From Synechococcus sp. PCC 7335 (GTDB lineage Bacteria; Cyanobacteriota; Cyanobacteriia; Phormidesmidales; Phormidesmidaceae): a DNA stretch of 64,000 nt. The notes under the pieces were generated by a model, which was not told the origin of the DNA, searched no databases, and saw only the letters and a list, made by a program, of their open reading frames with translations. This document shows positions 9,324 to 17,924 of this stretch, one piece after another. Numbering within the stretch: position 1 is the stretch's first letter; each line of letters opens with the position of its first letter. The stretch covers positions 62,001-126,000 of the forward strand of contig NZ_DS989904.1 in assembly GCF_000155595.1 (NCBI RefSeq), in the 5' to 3' direction. Made by a program: the position numbers and the translations under genes.

Positions 9324-9364
9324 GTTTTTCTGAAATTCAAAGCTGTCTTTTGTAAATCGCTAGA

Positions 9365-10759
9365 ATGACCGTTGATCCTAATTGGCTTACCTTAAAAATA
9401 CTGACAAAACAATTGAGAGAAGGGAGATTAACAGTCACTCAATTACTACAGAGCTGTATTCATCGCATTAACCAGCACGACTCTCAGGTGCATGCATGGG
9501 AACATCTTGACATTCAATTAGCCTTGCAGTTGGCGAAGGGACTAGATAGGGCAATAGAGCGGTCTGATGAGACACCTCCATCTCAAATTGTTTCTTCCTT
9601 ATTCGGTATACCTATTGGTGTGAAAGATATCTTTGCCACTTTAGATATGCCCACGGGGTGGGGCATGGATATCTATCGAGATCGCTATCTAGACCATGAG
9701 GCAGCTGTTGTATCTCGATTGAAAGCCGCTGGTGCGATTATTCTAGGGAACACTGTCACTACAGAGTTGGCCACCGCTGCTGCCGGGCCTACAGCCAATC
9801 CCCATCATTTACAACATACGCCTGGGGGTAGCTCTAGTGGTTCAGCCGCAGCAGTTGCTGATGGTATGGTGCCCCTAGCCATTGGTTCCCAAACGATGGG
9901 CTCAATTTTGCGACCCGCTGCCTACTGTGGAATTTTTGGGTTTAAGCCTAGCTTTGGGCTTATTTCTCGGTATGGCATGATGCCCGTTTGCCAGGAGCTT
10001 GATCATGTAGGAATTTTTGCCCGTGGCATAACGGATCTTCAAATCTTATTGACCGTACTAGTAGGCCCTGATCGTCGAGATCCAGACAGTTGGCTAGGGG
10101 AACCTTTTGGAACAATAGAATCGACATCGAAATTGGCACAACACCATCACTCGTCGTGCCTCCGAATCGGATTTGTTTCAACACCTTACTGGAATCAGGC
10201 CGAGAAGGTTACCCAGGTTCGTTTACATCAGGCAATGTCTAAGCTGCAGCAGGCTGGAATCAATGTCGAAGAAGTGAGCCTACCTAGGGAGTTTGATCGC
10301 GCTTGGGAGGTTGTTCAAACTCTCTGTGCCTATGGACTGCATAAAGAGCATGGCAGTCACCTGCCAACCAACGTTGGTTCACCAATCTTACAAACCTGGC
10401 TGCAGCGCGGACAGGCCGTCTCTGACGCGAACTACCGACAAGCCTGCCAATATCGTGATCGCTACCGCCAGTTATTGCAGCCTATTTTTGCCCAATACGA
10501 TGCTCTGCTTAGCCCTGTTACGCTTGGGCCTGCTCCATTTGGATTGACCAATACAGGGTCTCCTGTCTTTTGTGGGCTGTGGAGTCTGTGCGGCCTTCCT
10601 GCTCTAAACCTTCCGCTCGGGCAGACAGAGTCGGGGTTACCCCTAGGGGCACAACTGATAGGACCCCTTTACGCTGATAGAGAACTTTTAAAGGCTGCAG
10701 AACAATGCTGGACAGTATTCAAGATGCATTTTGGTGGCGTGAAAAGACCTACAGGATGA
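9365..10759 (+). CDS. Amidase-signature hydrolase (AtzF/GatA-like)
   Basis: A 464-residue amidase-signature enzyme hydrolysing a C-N amide bond, probably cytoplasmic. The Ser-cisSer-Lys triad is readable: Lys87 in GIPIGVKDIF, cis-Ser156 in GGSSSGSAAAVA, and nucleophile Ser180 in QTMGSILRPAAYCG. The 24-residue spacing between the two serines matches the family. The usual DTGGS around the nucleophile is changed to QTMGS, which points to a specialised substrate and away from GatA. The gene ends 11 bases from the convergent operon carrying an amidohydrolase and an ABC transporter. That arrangement resembles AtzE/AtzF-type amide hydrolases in heterocycle breakdown. The substrate is unknown. Confidence 0.88.
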   Translation: MTVDPNWLTLKILTKQLREGRLTVTQLLQSCIHRINQHDSQVHAWEHLDIQLALQLAKGLDRAIERSDETPPSQIVSSLFGIPIGVKDIFATLDMPTGWGMDIYRDRYLDHEAAVVSRLKAAGAIILGNTVTTELATAAAGPTANPHHLQHTPGGSSSGSAAAVADGMVPLAIGSQTMGSILRPAAYCGIFGFKPSFGLISRYGMMPVCQELDHVGIFARGITDLQILLTVLVGPDRRDPDSWLGEPFGTIESTSKLAQHHHSSCLRIGFVSTPYWNQAEKVTQVRLHQAMSKLQQAGINVEEVSLPREFDRAWEVVQTLCAYGLHKEHGSHLPTNVGSPILQTWLQRGQAVSDANYRQACQYRDRYRQLLQPIFAQYDALLSPVTLGPAPFGLTNTGSPVFCGLWSLCGLPALNLPLGQTESGLPLGAQLIGPLYADRELLKAAEQCWTVFKMHFGGVKRPTG

Positions 10760-10770
10760 TAGTACCCGTA

Positions 10771-11277
10771 TCAAAAAACGCCGTTGATATAGACTTTCTG
10801 GGGTTCAGGGATTGTTTCAATCTGATCAGGGAGGACCACGAGTACAGGTTTATTACGCACCGTCACTGTACCAAAGGTGCCTCGAACCTTCAGCCATATG
10901 TCATTTTCAAAATCATCGGCAGTGTCTGTATGAATCGATAATCCTAGGGGAACCGTATCAGACAGGCAACAGCGAATCACCTGGCGTGCTAATACAAATT
11001 GCTGAGGCGCACCTGGAAAACTTCGGTATACGAAGCCAGTCACATCTACTGGCTGCCCTGGAAATATCTCTAAAGGTTCTCGTACCGACGTAATTAACCG
11101 TCTCCACTGCAACACATTACGCTTTAACGGGTCAGGTTCTTCTCCGGCAGGCTCAGCATAGGCCCAGATATCAATCGCAGGCTTATCATCCATTTGATCC
11201 GCTTTGCTCGGCCCGCCTCCTATCCACCGGCTCAGATTTTGCACAAAAGGAAAACGACGAGTCATCAGCCTATGCAA
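10771..11277 (-). CDS. TIGR03943/DUF1980 C-terminal-like protein without its membrane part
   Basis: A 168-residue protein matching the C-terminal domain of TIGR03943 (YcgQ/DUF1980) proteins. Matching blocks are FPGQPVDVTGFVYRSF, FVLARQVIRCCLSDTVPLGL with the paired cysteines, WLKVRGTFG and the late PEPQKVYING. Full-length members carry N-terminal membrane helices and usually sit beside a DUF318 permease. Here the N-terminus is short, basic and soluble-looking. The gene begins 6 bases after the ABC ATPase stop and so ends the operon. It may be a metal- or redox-binding accessory to the transporter, which is inference. The family call rests on remembered motifs. Confidence 0.65.
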   Translation of the reverse strand: MHRLMTRRFPFVQNLSRWIGGGPSKADQMDDKPAIDIWAYAEPAGEEPDPLKRNVLQWRRLITSVREPLEIFPGQPVDVTGFVYRSFPGAPQQFVLARQVIRCCLSDTVPLGLSIHTDTADDFENDIWLKVRGTFGTVTVRNKPVLVVLPDQIETIPEPQKVYINGVF

Positions 11278-11283
11278 CTCTCC

Positions 11284-12090
11284 TCACTTAATCCGGGTAT
11301 CTAACATCTCGGCCAATTCCTGCTCTTCAAAAGCCCTTACGACTTCCGAGCGCAACCGATCCACAAACAAGTTGCGATGGTAGGCAAAATCCTCACTCAT
11401 CATGTCGCGAGGGCGCGGCATGTTTACCGTTACCATCTCCAGCATTCGCCCAGGATTGGCCGTCAAAATCAGTACGCGATCTGCTAAGTAAACGGCTTCA
11501 TCAATATGGTGCGTTACAAACACCACCGTTTTCCCCGTCCCCTGCCAAATTTTCAAGAGGAACTTCTGCATCTGATGACGGGTTTGCACATCTAAGGCCG
11601 CAAACGGTTCATCCATTAGCAGCACCTGGGTTCCGAGGCACAGAGCCCGGGCAATGCAGGCTCGCTGCTGCATACCACCAGAAAGCTGATGAGGATAGCG
11701 ATGGGCCGATTTGAGTAACCCTACCTGTTGTAGATATTCTTTGGCGCGCTTGTGGCGATCGCGCTTCCCCATTCCCTGTAAGTTCAACCCGAAAGACACG
11801 TTCTCAATCACCGATAGCCAGGGAAACAGCGACGCCTGCTGAAAAATCATCGATCGGTGAGTGGAAGGCCCGTCAACTAGTTCACCACGAAATGAAAGAG
11901 ACCCCGACGTGGGTGACTCTAGCCCAGCAATCATGCTCAGCAGCGTACTTTTACCGCAGCCACTAGGGCCAATGACGACCAAAAACTCTCCTGGCTCTAC
12001 CGAAAAGCTGATATCGTCAATAGCCAGGTTGGGCTCGGCGGTATCAGGATTCCAAATCTTGCTGATGCGATCGCAAACAATCTCACTCAT
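11284..12090 (-). CDS. ABC transporter ATPase, nitrate/sulfonate/pyrimidine type
   Basis: A 268-residue ABC ATPase of the TauB/SsuB/NrtD group. It shows Walker A GPSGCGKST, the Q-loop at FQQASLFPWL, signature LSGGMQQRACIARAL, Walker B VLLMDEPFAALD and the switch His in FVTHHIDEA. Residues after about 215 form the small C-terminal extension usual in this group. It lies 11 bases downstream of the permease in the same operon and energises uptake with it. The substrate follows the binding protein and is probably a small nitrogenous or aromatic compound. Confidence 0.93.
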   Translation of the reverse strand: MSEIVCDRISKIWNPDTAEPNLAIDDISFSVEPGEFLVVIGPSGCGKSTLLSMIAGLESPTSGSLSFRGELVDGPSTHRSMIFQQASLFPWLSVIENVSFGLNLQGMGKRDRHKRAKEYLQQVGLLKSAHRYPHQLSGGMQQRACIARALCLGTQVLLMDEPFAALDVQTRHQMQKFLLKIWQGTGKTVVFVTHHIDEAVYLADRVLILTANPGRMLEMVTVNMPRPRDMMSEDFAYHRNLFVDRLRSEVVRAFEEQELAEMLDTRIK

Positions 12091-12101
12091 GCTTTATTCT
12101 C

Positions 12102-12989
12102 CTATATCTGCGATGACCCTTTCCACCACAGCACCCGCCGCTGTAACTGACGAAAAACCACATCTAGTAAGTAGCCCACTACCCCAATCACGGCCATTCC
12201 CAAAAACATCAGCTTGGCATTAAACATTTGCCTTCCTACCATCACGATTGCCCCTAAGCCCGTATTTACCCCCACCATCTCAGCCGCAAGTACAGCCATC
12301 CAAGCCGCGAAAAAGTTAATTCTCAAGATAAAGAACAAATCAGGAATCACCGCAGGTAACACCACCTTGAACATTACCTGTCGGCGAGTCGCACCCAATA
12401 CCCTGGCTGTATTGATATACAGCTGATCTACATTGTTGACCGCATTTACTGTTGCCAACGTAAGCAAAAAGAAAATGCCAATAAACACCACAAAAATAGC
12501 CGCTCCATCGCCAATCCCAAACGCCATAATCGCAAACGGAATCCAAGCAATTGGAGCAATTGGGGCTAGCAGCGTAATCACCGGCAGTGTGAGCTTACCA
12601 AACAAATCAAAATAACAAGCCAGTCCGCCTACGCCCAGAGCCGCAATAAACCCTAGAACAATTCCTGCCATCACTCGCTTTAGCGTCGCCACCACAGCAG
12701 TCAACAACACAAAATTACCGCCCGTGCGTGTCACGCCAATTTGAGGTGCTAAAAACTGTTCCTGATTTTTAATTTCAGCGAAAAACTCATGGGGCGGCGG
12801 CAAAATTAACGTGTTGGTCCAGCCTAGTGCTGTTACCAGCTCCCAAATACCGATAAATAATGCCAATGACAGGCACCACCACATCACTGAGATCGCTATC
12901 TGCCGCCGCCAGTGCTTTCGCGCATTCGCTTTAGGCCGAATAGTCACAGGTATTTTCATCGGCTCATCAGCCACGCGATCAGCAGTCAT
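12102..12989 (-). CDS. ABC transporter permease, TauC/SsuC family
   Basis: A 295-residue inner-membrane permease with about six helices. The first is at WWCLSLALFIGIWELVTALG. The EAA-like coupling loop is near NTARVLGATRRQVMFKVVLPAVIPDLF, the cytoplasmic contact for the ATPase. Blocks such as FAAWMAVLAAEMVGVNTGLGAIVMVGRQMFNA are typical of the nitrate/sulfonate/taurine family. It sits between the binding protein and the ATPase. The 50-residue basic N-terminus precedes the first helix. Confidence 0.92.
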   Translation of the reverse strand: MTADRVADEPMKIPVTIRPKANARKHWRRQIAISVMWWCLSLALFIGIWELVTALGWTNTLILPPPHEFFAEIKNQEQFLAPQIGVTRTGGNFVLLTAVVATLKRVMAGIVLGFIAALGVGGLACYFDLFGKLTLPVITLLAPIAPIAWIPFAIMAFGIGDGAAIFVVFIGIFFLLTLATVNAVNNVDQLYINTARVLGATRRQVMFKVVLPAVIPDLFFILRINFFAAWMAVLAAEMVGVNTGLGAIVMVGRQMFNAKLMFLGMAVIGVVGYLLDVVFRQLQRRVLWWKGSSQI

Positions 12990-13044
12990 CTCTCAGTCCC
13001 CATTATTCAGTCCCCGCTATTGAGTTCCTCACTATTCGAGTTAC

Positions 13045-14091
13045 CTATGTTGTCACCTTTACCTTCACCTGCTCCCATAGCTCCGGACTTTCGGCAATCA
13101 CTTCTTCCAACAAAGAGAAATTAACAAAATTGTCGTCTAAGTCAGTGTTGATGTAATTCAGCTCCCTCATACTTTCAGCTCGACTATACATAAAGTCACG
13201 TTTGTCGCGAATATCAACACCTGGCGGCTGCGCTTGAGCAGAAGCCAGCAAGCTGTCCATATCAGTCTTGTAGTACTTATCAATAGTGACCTCAGCGGCC
13301 TTAGCAAAGTTACTCTCAATCTCGTACTGAGCCTCAAAGAACACCCGAATCACGTCCTTTACCATCTCGGGTTCTTCAGCGATAATCTCGTTACGTACAG
13401 CTAAGACACAATCGGGATAGCCACTCCCATAGATGTCTACACCATTACCCAAAACGTTGCCATTGGTCTCTGTTTTTGCCTTCGTGGCATAGGGTTCAAT
13501 ATGGCTCACCGCATCGACCTGACCGGCTACATAGGCATTAAGTAACTCGGTGGAGTCGCCCAGATATACCATCTCCACATCGTCATAGCTCAGCCCTTCT
13601 TGCTTTAAGTAGTCATACACAATCACATCTAGGGTATCTGCTTGGAAGGTAGCGACTTTCTTACCTTTGAGATCGGCAAAGGATTTGATCTCGGGTTTGG
13701 CAACCACAATGAGTCCTTCTACTCCGCTACCGGCAACTACTTGGAAGGAAGCACCTTGGGCGTAGGCTGCGATCGCATTGGTGAATGGAATCACCGCCAT
13801 CTCTACTTTCCCCGTCGCCAACTGCACCGCCACATCAGCAGGCATCGGGGTTAGCGCCGCTGTCCCTTTGAAGCCATACTTAGCAAACAGCGCTTGTTCC
13901 GCTGAGTAAAACAGCGGCATATTACACAGCCCAGCGCCGTGTGCAAACTTTATTTCGCGTCCCTCCCGTTCCCCAGAAGCAGCTGTATCATTACTAGTGC
14001 AACTACTCAAGAAAGACAATAAGGGAGGCGTCAAGGCGGCCCCTATACCCATCTTAAAAAAGCGGCGACGACCTGTACGAAACTGAAACAT
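13045..14091 (-). CDS. ABC substrate-binding lipoprotein, NMT1/SsuA type
   Basis: A 348-residue binding protein. The N-terminus has RRRFFKMG, which resembles a twin-arginine signal, followed by a hydrophobic segment and the lipobox LSSC (Cys31). It is therefore an exported lipoprotein. The mature part is an NMT1/THI5-like type-2 periplasmic fold, with LCNMPLFYSAEQALFAKYGF, ADLKGKKVATFQADTLDVIVYDYLKQEGL and a long C-terminal helix set. Relatives bind thiamine precursors, sulfonates, pyrimidines or nitrate; the pocket cannot be assigned. It follows the amidohydrolase by about 65 bases in the same direction, so the ligand is likely that enzyme's substrate or a relative. Confidence 0.9.
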   Translation of the reverse strand: MFQFRTGRRRFFKMGIGAALTPPLLSFLSSCTSNDTAASGEREGREIKFAHGAGLCNMPLFYSAEQALFAKYGFKGTAALTPMPADVAVQLATGKVEMAVIPFTNAIAAYAQGASFQVVAGSGVEGLIVVAKPEIKSFADLKGKKVATFQADTLDVIVYDYLKQEGLSYDDVEMVYLGDSTELLNAYVAGQVDAVSHIEPYATKAKTETNGNVLGNGVDIYGSGYPDCVLAVRNEIIAEEPEMVKDVIRVFFEAQYEIESNFAKAAEVTIDKYYKTDMDSLLASAQAQPPGVDIRDKRDFMYSRAESMRELNYINTDLDDNFVNFSLLEEVIAESPELWEQVKVKVTT

Positions 14092-14158
14092 GATGAATCT
14101 CCTTGATCAATATCTGTAGAAAACTGTCTGTAGAAAACTGTTGTTTAATGCTGAAACT

Positions 14159-15715
14159 TTAAGGCGCGTGATAGTTTTGGCAGCTAGTGCAGTAATGAGA
14201 CTCATACCCATTTGGATTCAACCAGCCGTCATAAACCTTTTTCACATACGGAAAAACTTCTTTGGCCAGCTCTCGCCGCCTTAATTCTTGAGGTGTTAGC
14301 GGAGCCCTAAGTTGCTCAGCTAACTCAGCTAGCAGCTCATCCTTATCTACATGCGTAAACTTCCCATCTTGCAAAATCACCTCCCCCGCCACCATGACTG
14401 CCGAAATTCCACGAGGGCGGCTACGGTGAATCACCGCATCTAAAACAGAAATTGTGTCATCTAAGTAGGGGTAGGCCAGATGTGCCCAGTCCATCACGAC
14501 CAAATCTGCGGCCTTACCTGGGGCGAGCACGCCTACCTCATCAGCAAACCGCGTCGTTTTTGCGCCATTTTCAGTCGCCATCTGAAACACTTGTGGCGAA
14601 GTCGGCACGACAGAATCCATTCCTGGCACTCGATGTAGCTTCAGCACCAACCGCATTTCCTGCAGCATATTGCGGTCGTCATTGATGCCTGCTTCATCGA
14701 GACCCATACCCACTGTCACGCCTTTCTGGGCATACGCGTTCAGCGGCGCAATGCCGCTTTGCAAACGCAGATTAGAGCTGGCATTGTGACAAATCATCGT
14801 CCCGGTTTCAGCAATTAAGTCAATGTCCTCTTCGGTGAGCCACACTCCATGTCCCAGGGTCAAGTGCGGACCCAAAACGCCTAATTTGTGGAGGTGCTTT
14901 ACCGCTGAGGTGCCCGTACGACGATGGGCATATTCCATTTGATAAGGGGTTTCTAGCAGGTGCATATGCATGCCCACGCCATACTTATGCGCACGTTCTG
15001 TTTGCGTCGTCAGCGCATGATCATCGCACCAGTGCAAATTCGCTGGGGCTAGCTGTAAGCGGATTCGGTTGTCAGCTTTGTTCTCCCACGCTTTCCACAG
15101 CGCCTCAAAGAACCATAGATAATCTTCTAACGGCACCTCGTGAGACTTCAGAATGGCTTCCATGTCCGCCGCGATACTGGGCGGCAGCTTAGATACAAAC
15201 TCGTCATTTGACTCATATACAAAGTGGTTTTGCGTTCGTACTCCAAAGCAGTAAGAGACTCTCATGCCAATATCAGCGTAGGCCTGAAGCACATTCGACG
15301 AAATCTCCGACCAGCGAGGCGCAGGCCCAGGTAACCACCCATGAATATGCTGCACGGTGGTAATCCCCGACTCAATCATCTCAAAAGCTGAGTACATCGT
15401 GTCGAGATAGAAATCGACGTCCCGTGCCGACAGACGACTAGCGAACCAAAGCTCTAGTGGATAGTCTAGCGAGCCTAGCTGAAAAGGGGTCAAACCCACG
15501 TGATGGTGGCTGTTCACGAAACCTGGCATCACAATATGATTGGCCGAACCCAGGATATGATCGGGTTCGTATTTAGCCGATAGCGCTTGATACGAGCCTA
15601 TCTCTACTATTTTTCCACCTTGTTGAAAAATAGCACCATCTTCGATAATTTCGGCTTCAGTGCGACTCAGCACCCGGCAGATAACTTGCTTACCACGAAT
15701 GAGGGTAGAAGACAT
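14159..15715 (-). CDS. Amidohydrolase, TrzA/AtzA/8-oxoguanine-deaminase type
   Basis: 518 residues from the ATG at 15715 (MSSTLIRGKQ); a longer frame to 15814 adds 33 unlike residues. It is a metal-dependent hydrolase of the SSNA/TrzA group. The metal-site HxH is His70/His72 in GFVNSHHHVGL. Further ligands are likely in MHMHLLET, LGHGVWL and GLDEAGINDD. NASSNLRLQSGIAPL matches the canonical NxxSNxxLxSG loop. Relatives deaminate or dechlorinate s-triazines, guanine derivatives or other ring compounds. An unusual tail ends GYESHYCTSCQNYHAP, with a CxxC flanked by histidines. It leads the operon behind an NtcA-type promoter. Confidence 0.85.
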   Translation of the reverse strand: MSSTLIRGKQVICRVLSRTEAEIIEDGAIFQQGGKIVEIGSYQALSAKYEPDHILGSANHIVMPGFVNSHHHVGLTPFQLGSLDYPLELWFASRLSARDVDFYLDTMYSAFEMIESGITTVQHIHGWLPGPAPRWSEISSNVLQAYADIGMRVSYCFGVRTQNHFVYESNDEFVSKLPPSIAADMEAILKSHEVPLEDYLWFFEALWKAWENKADNRIRLQLAPANLHWCDDHALTTQTERAHKYGVGMHMHLLETPYQMEYAHRRTGTSAVKHLHKLGVLGPHLTLGHGVWLTEEDIDLIAETGTMICHNASSNLRLQSGIAPLNAYAQKGVTVGMGLDEAGINDDRNMLQEMRLVLKLHRVPGMDSVVPTSPQVFQMATENGAKTTRFADEVGVLAPGKAADLVVMDWAHLAYPYLDDTISVLDAVIHRSRPRGISAVMVAGEVILQDGKFTHVDKDELLAELAEQLRAPLTPQELRRRELAKEVFPYVKKVYDGWLNPNGYESHYCTSCQNYHAP

Positions 15716-15929
15716 GACATGACCTGCAAAAGAAACAGAGAGCCTCAAAATTGAGGTTACTGAGTCTTTCTCAAGAACAGCCAGCTTACAAGGTTTACCT
15801 TTAGCCAAAGACAACTAGCGCACCTTGACAAAAGCCACTCTATCAAAAGGCTTCAGAGATGTTGCGCTAGTGGGAAAAAACTACTTTGTAGGACTAAACC
15901 ACGCCAAGCTTGGTCCATTTATAGTAGAA

Positions 15930-15971
15930 ATACTAGGCGGATACTCAGGGGTAAGCTGTATGCATTGATAC
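15930..15971 (-). promoter_or_regulatory. NtcA-activated promoter candidate for the scavenging operon
   Basis: On the minus strand a perfect GTA-N8-TAC box (15958-15971) is followed after exactly 22 bases by TAGTAT (15930-15935), which fits the TAN3T -10 element. This is the classical layout of an NtcA-activated class II promoter. Transcription would start near 15923 and give a leader of about 200 bases before the amidohydrolase ATG at 15715. Confidence 0.65.
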
Positions 15972-16106
15972 CTTTATCTCATCTTGGAAATGATCTTAAT
16001 GTTCAGAAATGAGCTTAATGTTATGAGAAGTGCCTGTTCATGATTATCTTGTTCGTGTTGCCATCCAACGGGAACTAGACTTTGCTTCGACCCTTGCCAT
16101 TCGCCC

Positions 16107-16495
16107 GCAGGGATAGTTCAAGCGTTTCCAGAACTCCGCTGTACCTTTGGAGCCCGCTCAACTGTTTTAGATATTGCTGTTTTTGGTCAGAACGCATTCC
16201 GTGTGATCTCGATGGACAGGTTTCAAACTCATTCAATCTGCCGCCAGATTGGACAATCGAGATTCTCTCACCTAGTCAGAGTCGAACACGGGTGACTCGT
16301 AACGTTATCCACTGCCTTAACTATGGGTGTGAAATGGGATGGATTATAGACCCCGCAGAGTCCTTGATATTCACCTATGGCTTAGGTAAGTCAGTGAGTA
16401 TATTTGAAGACCTCACAGAAGGCTTACCTACACCTGAATCTGCAGCAGCCGTTAACCTGATACCAGGCGATGTGTTTGGTTGGCTGCAGGTGTAG
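16107..16495 (+). pseudogene. Decayed Uma2-family (DUF820) gene
   Basis: Two overlapping frames together give a Uma2 C-terminal half. The first gives IVQAFPELRCTFGARSTVLDIAVF (from about 16107), and the second gives FWSERIPCDLDGQVSNSFNLPPDWTIEILSPSQSRTRV and onward to FGWLQV. The switch falls at the T-run in GCTGTTTTTGG near 16170-16180, where one extra T would restore the frame. The N-terminal half of the family domain is missing upstream. Uma2 proteins have a restriction-endonuclease fold of unclear function and multiply in cyanobacteria. An intact paralogue lies at 41155. Confidence 0.75.
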
Positions 16496-16549
16496 TTCAG
16501 TATCTACTGGTTACTCGGCCTTTGAGCAACAATCTGAAACGTCGGTGCG

Positions 16550-16762
16550 TTAGCAGCTCCGACGATGTGCACTTGTCCAGAGAAAGATAGCTACGGTAAG
16601 AGCGGGGGTGATGATCAGAGCGATCGCCACCCAGTTGAGCGCGGAACCTGCCAAACCAGCAACTGGCAGCAGCGGCCCACCAAACTTGATCAATACGCTC
16701 AGAGCTGCTGACGAGACGAGCACTTTTGCTAAGAAGATCAGTGTATCCTTTGTGCTGTTCAT
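16550..16762 (-). CDS. Small two-helix membrane protein, unknown function
   Basis: 70 residues: a short polar start (MNSTKDT), a hydrophobic helix (LIFLAKVLVSSAALSVLIKFGG), a Pro/Gly turn and a second helix (LNWVAIALIITPALTVAIFLWT). It ends in a basic tail. The pattern resembles small cyanobacterial membrane proteins I have seen, but no function is known. An AAGG ribosome site precedes the ATG on the minus strand. It appears to have been the gene directly after prmA before the IsrB element inserted between them. Confidence 0.65.
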   Translation of the reverse strand: MNSTKDTLIFLAKVLVSSAALSVLIKFGGPLLPVAGLAGSALNWVAIALIITPALTVAIFLWTSAHRRSC

Positions 16763-16783
16763 CTTGTTTTACCTTGAGAGACC

Positions 16784-16809
16784 CACGCTATAGCTGCTGG
16801 CTTAGCGTG
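16784..16809. repeat. Subterminal hairpin at the element's 3' end
   Basis: CACGCTA at 16784-16790 pairs with TAGCGTG at 16803-16809 over a 12-base loop. IS200/IS605-type elements carry such terminal hairpins for recognition by TnpA. It overlaps the last codon and stop of the IsrB gene. Confidence 0.6.
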
Positions 16810-17917
16810 CGGAGGGATAAAGAGCTGGTTGAGTGACGCGGGATGCGCCCGAAGCCAGCAGCCCAGTACTTCGCTTCATTAGCTGAACCTTGCTAGCCGT
16901 GAACTGAGCTAACCGCTTCCAATTGCTGTCGCTCACAGAAACTTGCTTAGCCGTGTCACCAGACACCCAGCCAACGAATGACCGACCCGCTTTTTCAGCC
17001 AGTACCAAATCACCTTTACGAAACCCGTGGCGGGTAGTCGTGCCGCCATAGGCTCTGCGAATGCCGCCTTCGCGAAACTGCAACAGGTGAAGCTGACGCC
17101 GCGAAATAGGGGGTCTGCGAATGACAGAAAAAGCAGCAGGGGTAATCGCAACCGCCCCTTTCCACAGTGCCCCATCTGACTTTAGCGAATGCACCGACTC
17201 GTATCTAATAAACTCTGAACTGGCTAGCGCTACCCCATCGACTGCATGAGTCTCAGGCGTTTGGTCAGACTTCTTTTGAGACTTGAACAAGCCCAATGCG
17301 CGACGCAGGTTCGCGGTGTCGTAGCCAAACTTGGTGACTAACTCGCAACGGTTTACTATCTGTTCGAGCATCCAGTTCTGGCCGACCATCACCGGACTAA
17401 AACGATTGTCGCCTTTCGCCTTGACTAGCTCGTACACAACTTTAGAAACTGGGAAGATAGCTTGCAGCTCTTTGAGTACTCGTAACTCAAGTTGACGGTT
17501 CGCTCGAATAGAGGGCGCTACCTTCTTGCTTTTGCGGTTGTCGAATCGCTTTTGACGATGGTTCCTGAACTGAAACAAAACGTTTCGATTAATTCGTCTA
17601 CTTCGCCTAGTCCGACGCATCATCGCCCGAGTCGCCATCCGCTTCCTGACGGTCTCAAAAGGCAAGACCAGATGCGCCATCAAAAGGGTAGCTTTAGCTG
17701 ACTGAACGCCGATGCCAGAGTATTTCTTGCCTGGGTCGATGCCGACTACAACCGATTGAGTTTCGGTGCCTGATGGCTCACCAGTTAGCTGCACATAAAA
17801 CACGCCAACATCTGACCATTGCTTGACGGCTTTTCCTGCCTTTAGCCAGCGCCGCACCCGTGAGGGTTTGGCGGGCATCAAAGGTTGGTGGTTTTTATCT
17901 ACAACGGGAACACGCAT
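16802..17917 (-). CDS. isrB: IsrB-like RNA-guided RuvC nuclease (RRXRR/PLMP, no HNH)
   Basis: 371 residues from the ATG at 17917 (MRVPVVDKN); the longer frame to 18076 runs into the RNA leader. Domains in order: the PLMP/RRXRR domain (QPLMPAKPSRVRRWLKAGKAV, residues 11-31), RuvC-I (VVGIDPGKKYSGIG, Asp61), an arginine-rich bridge helix (about 93-130), RuvC-II (VVYELVKAKG, Glu163) and RuvC-III (ETHAVDGVALAS, His224/Asp227). The C-terminal target-recognition domain includes RRAYGGT, GFRKGD and KVQLMKRSTGL. Only about 60 residues separate RuvC-II and RuvC-III, leaving no room for the HNH domain of IscB, so this is the IsrB form. IsrB uses an omega-RNA to nick DNA. All RuvC residues are intact. 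Confidence 0.88.
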   Translation of the reverse strand: MRVPVVDKNHQPLMPAKPSRVRRWLKAGKAVKQWSDVGVFYVQLTGEPSGTETQSVVVGIDPGKKYSGIGVQSAKATLLMAHLVLPFETVRKRMATRAMMRRTRRSRRINRNVLFQFRNHRQKRFDNRKSKKVAPSIRANRQLELRVLKELQAIFPVSKVVYELVKAKGDNRFSPVMVGQNWMLEQIVNRCELVTKFGYDTANLRRALGLFKSQKKSDQTPETHAVDGVALASSEFIRYESVHSLKSDGALWKGAVAITPAAFSVIRRPPISRRQLHLLQFREGGIRRAYGGTTTRHGFRKGDLVLAEKAGRSFVGWVSGDTAKQVSVSDSNWKRLAQFTASKVQLMKRSTGLLASGASRVTQPALYPSAR

Positions 17918-17924
17918 AAGTGTA

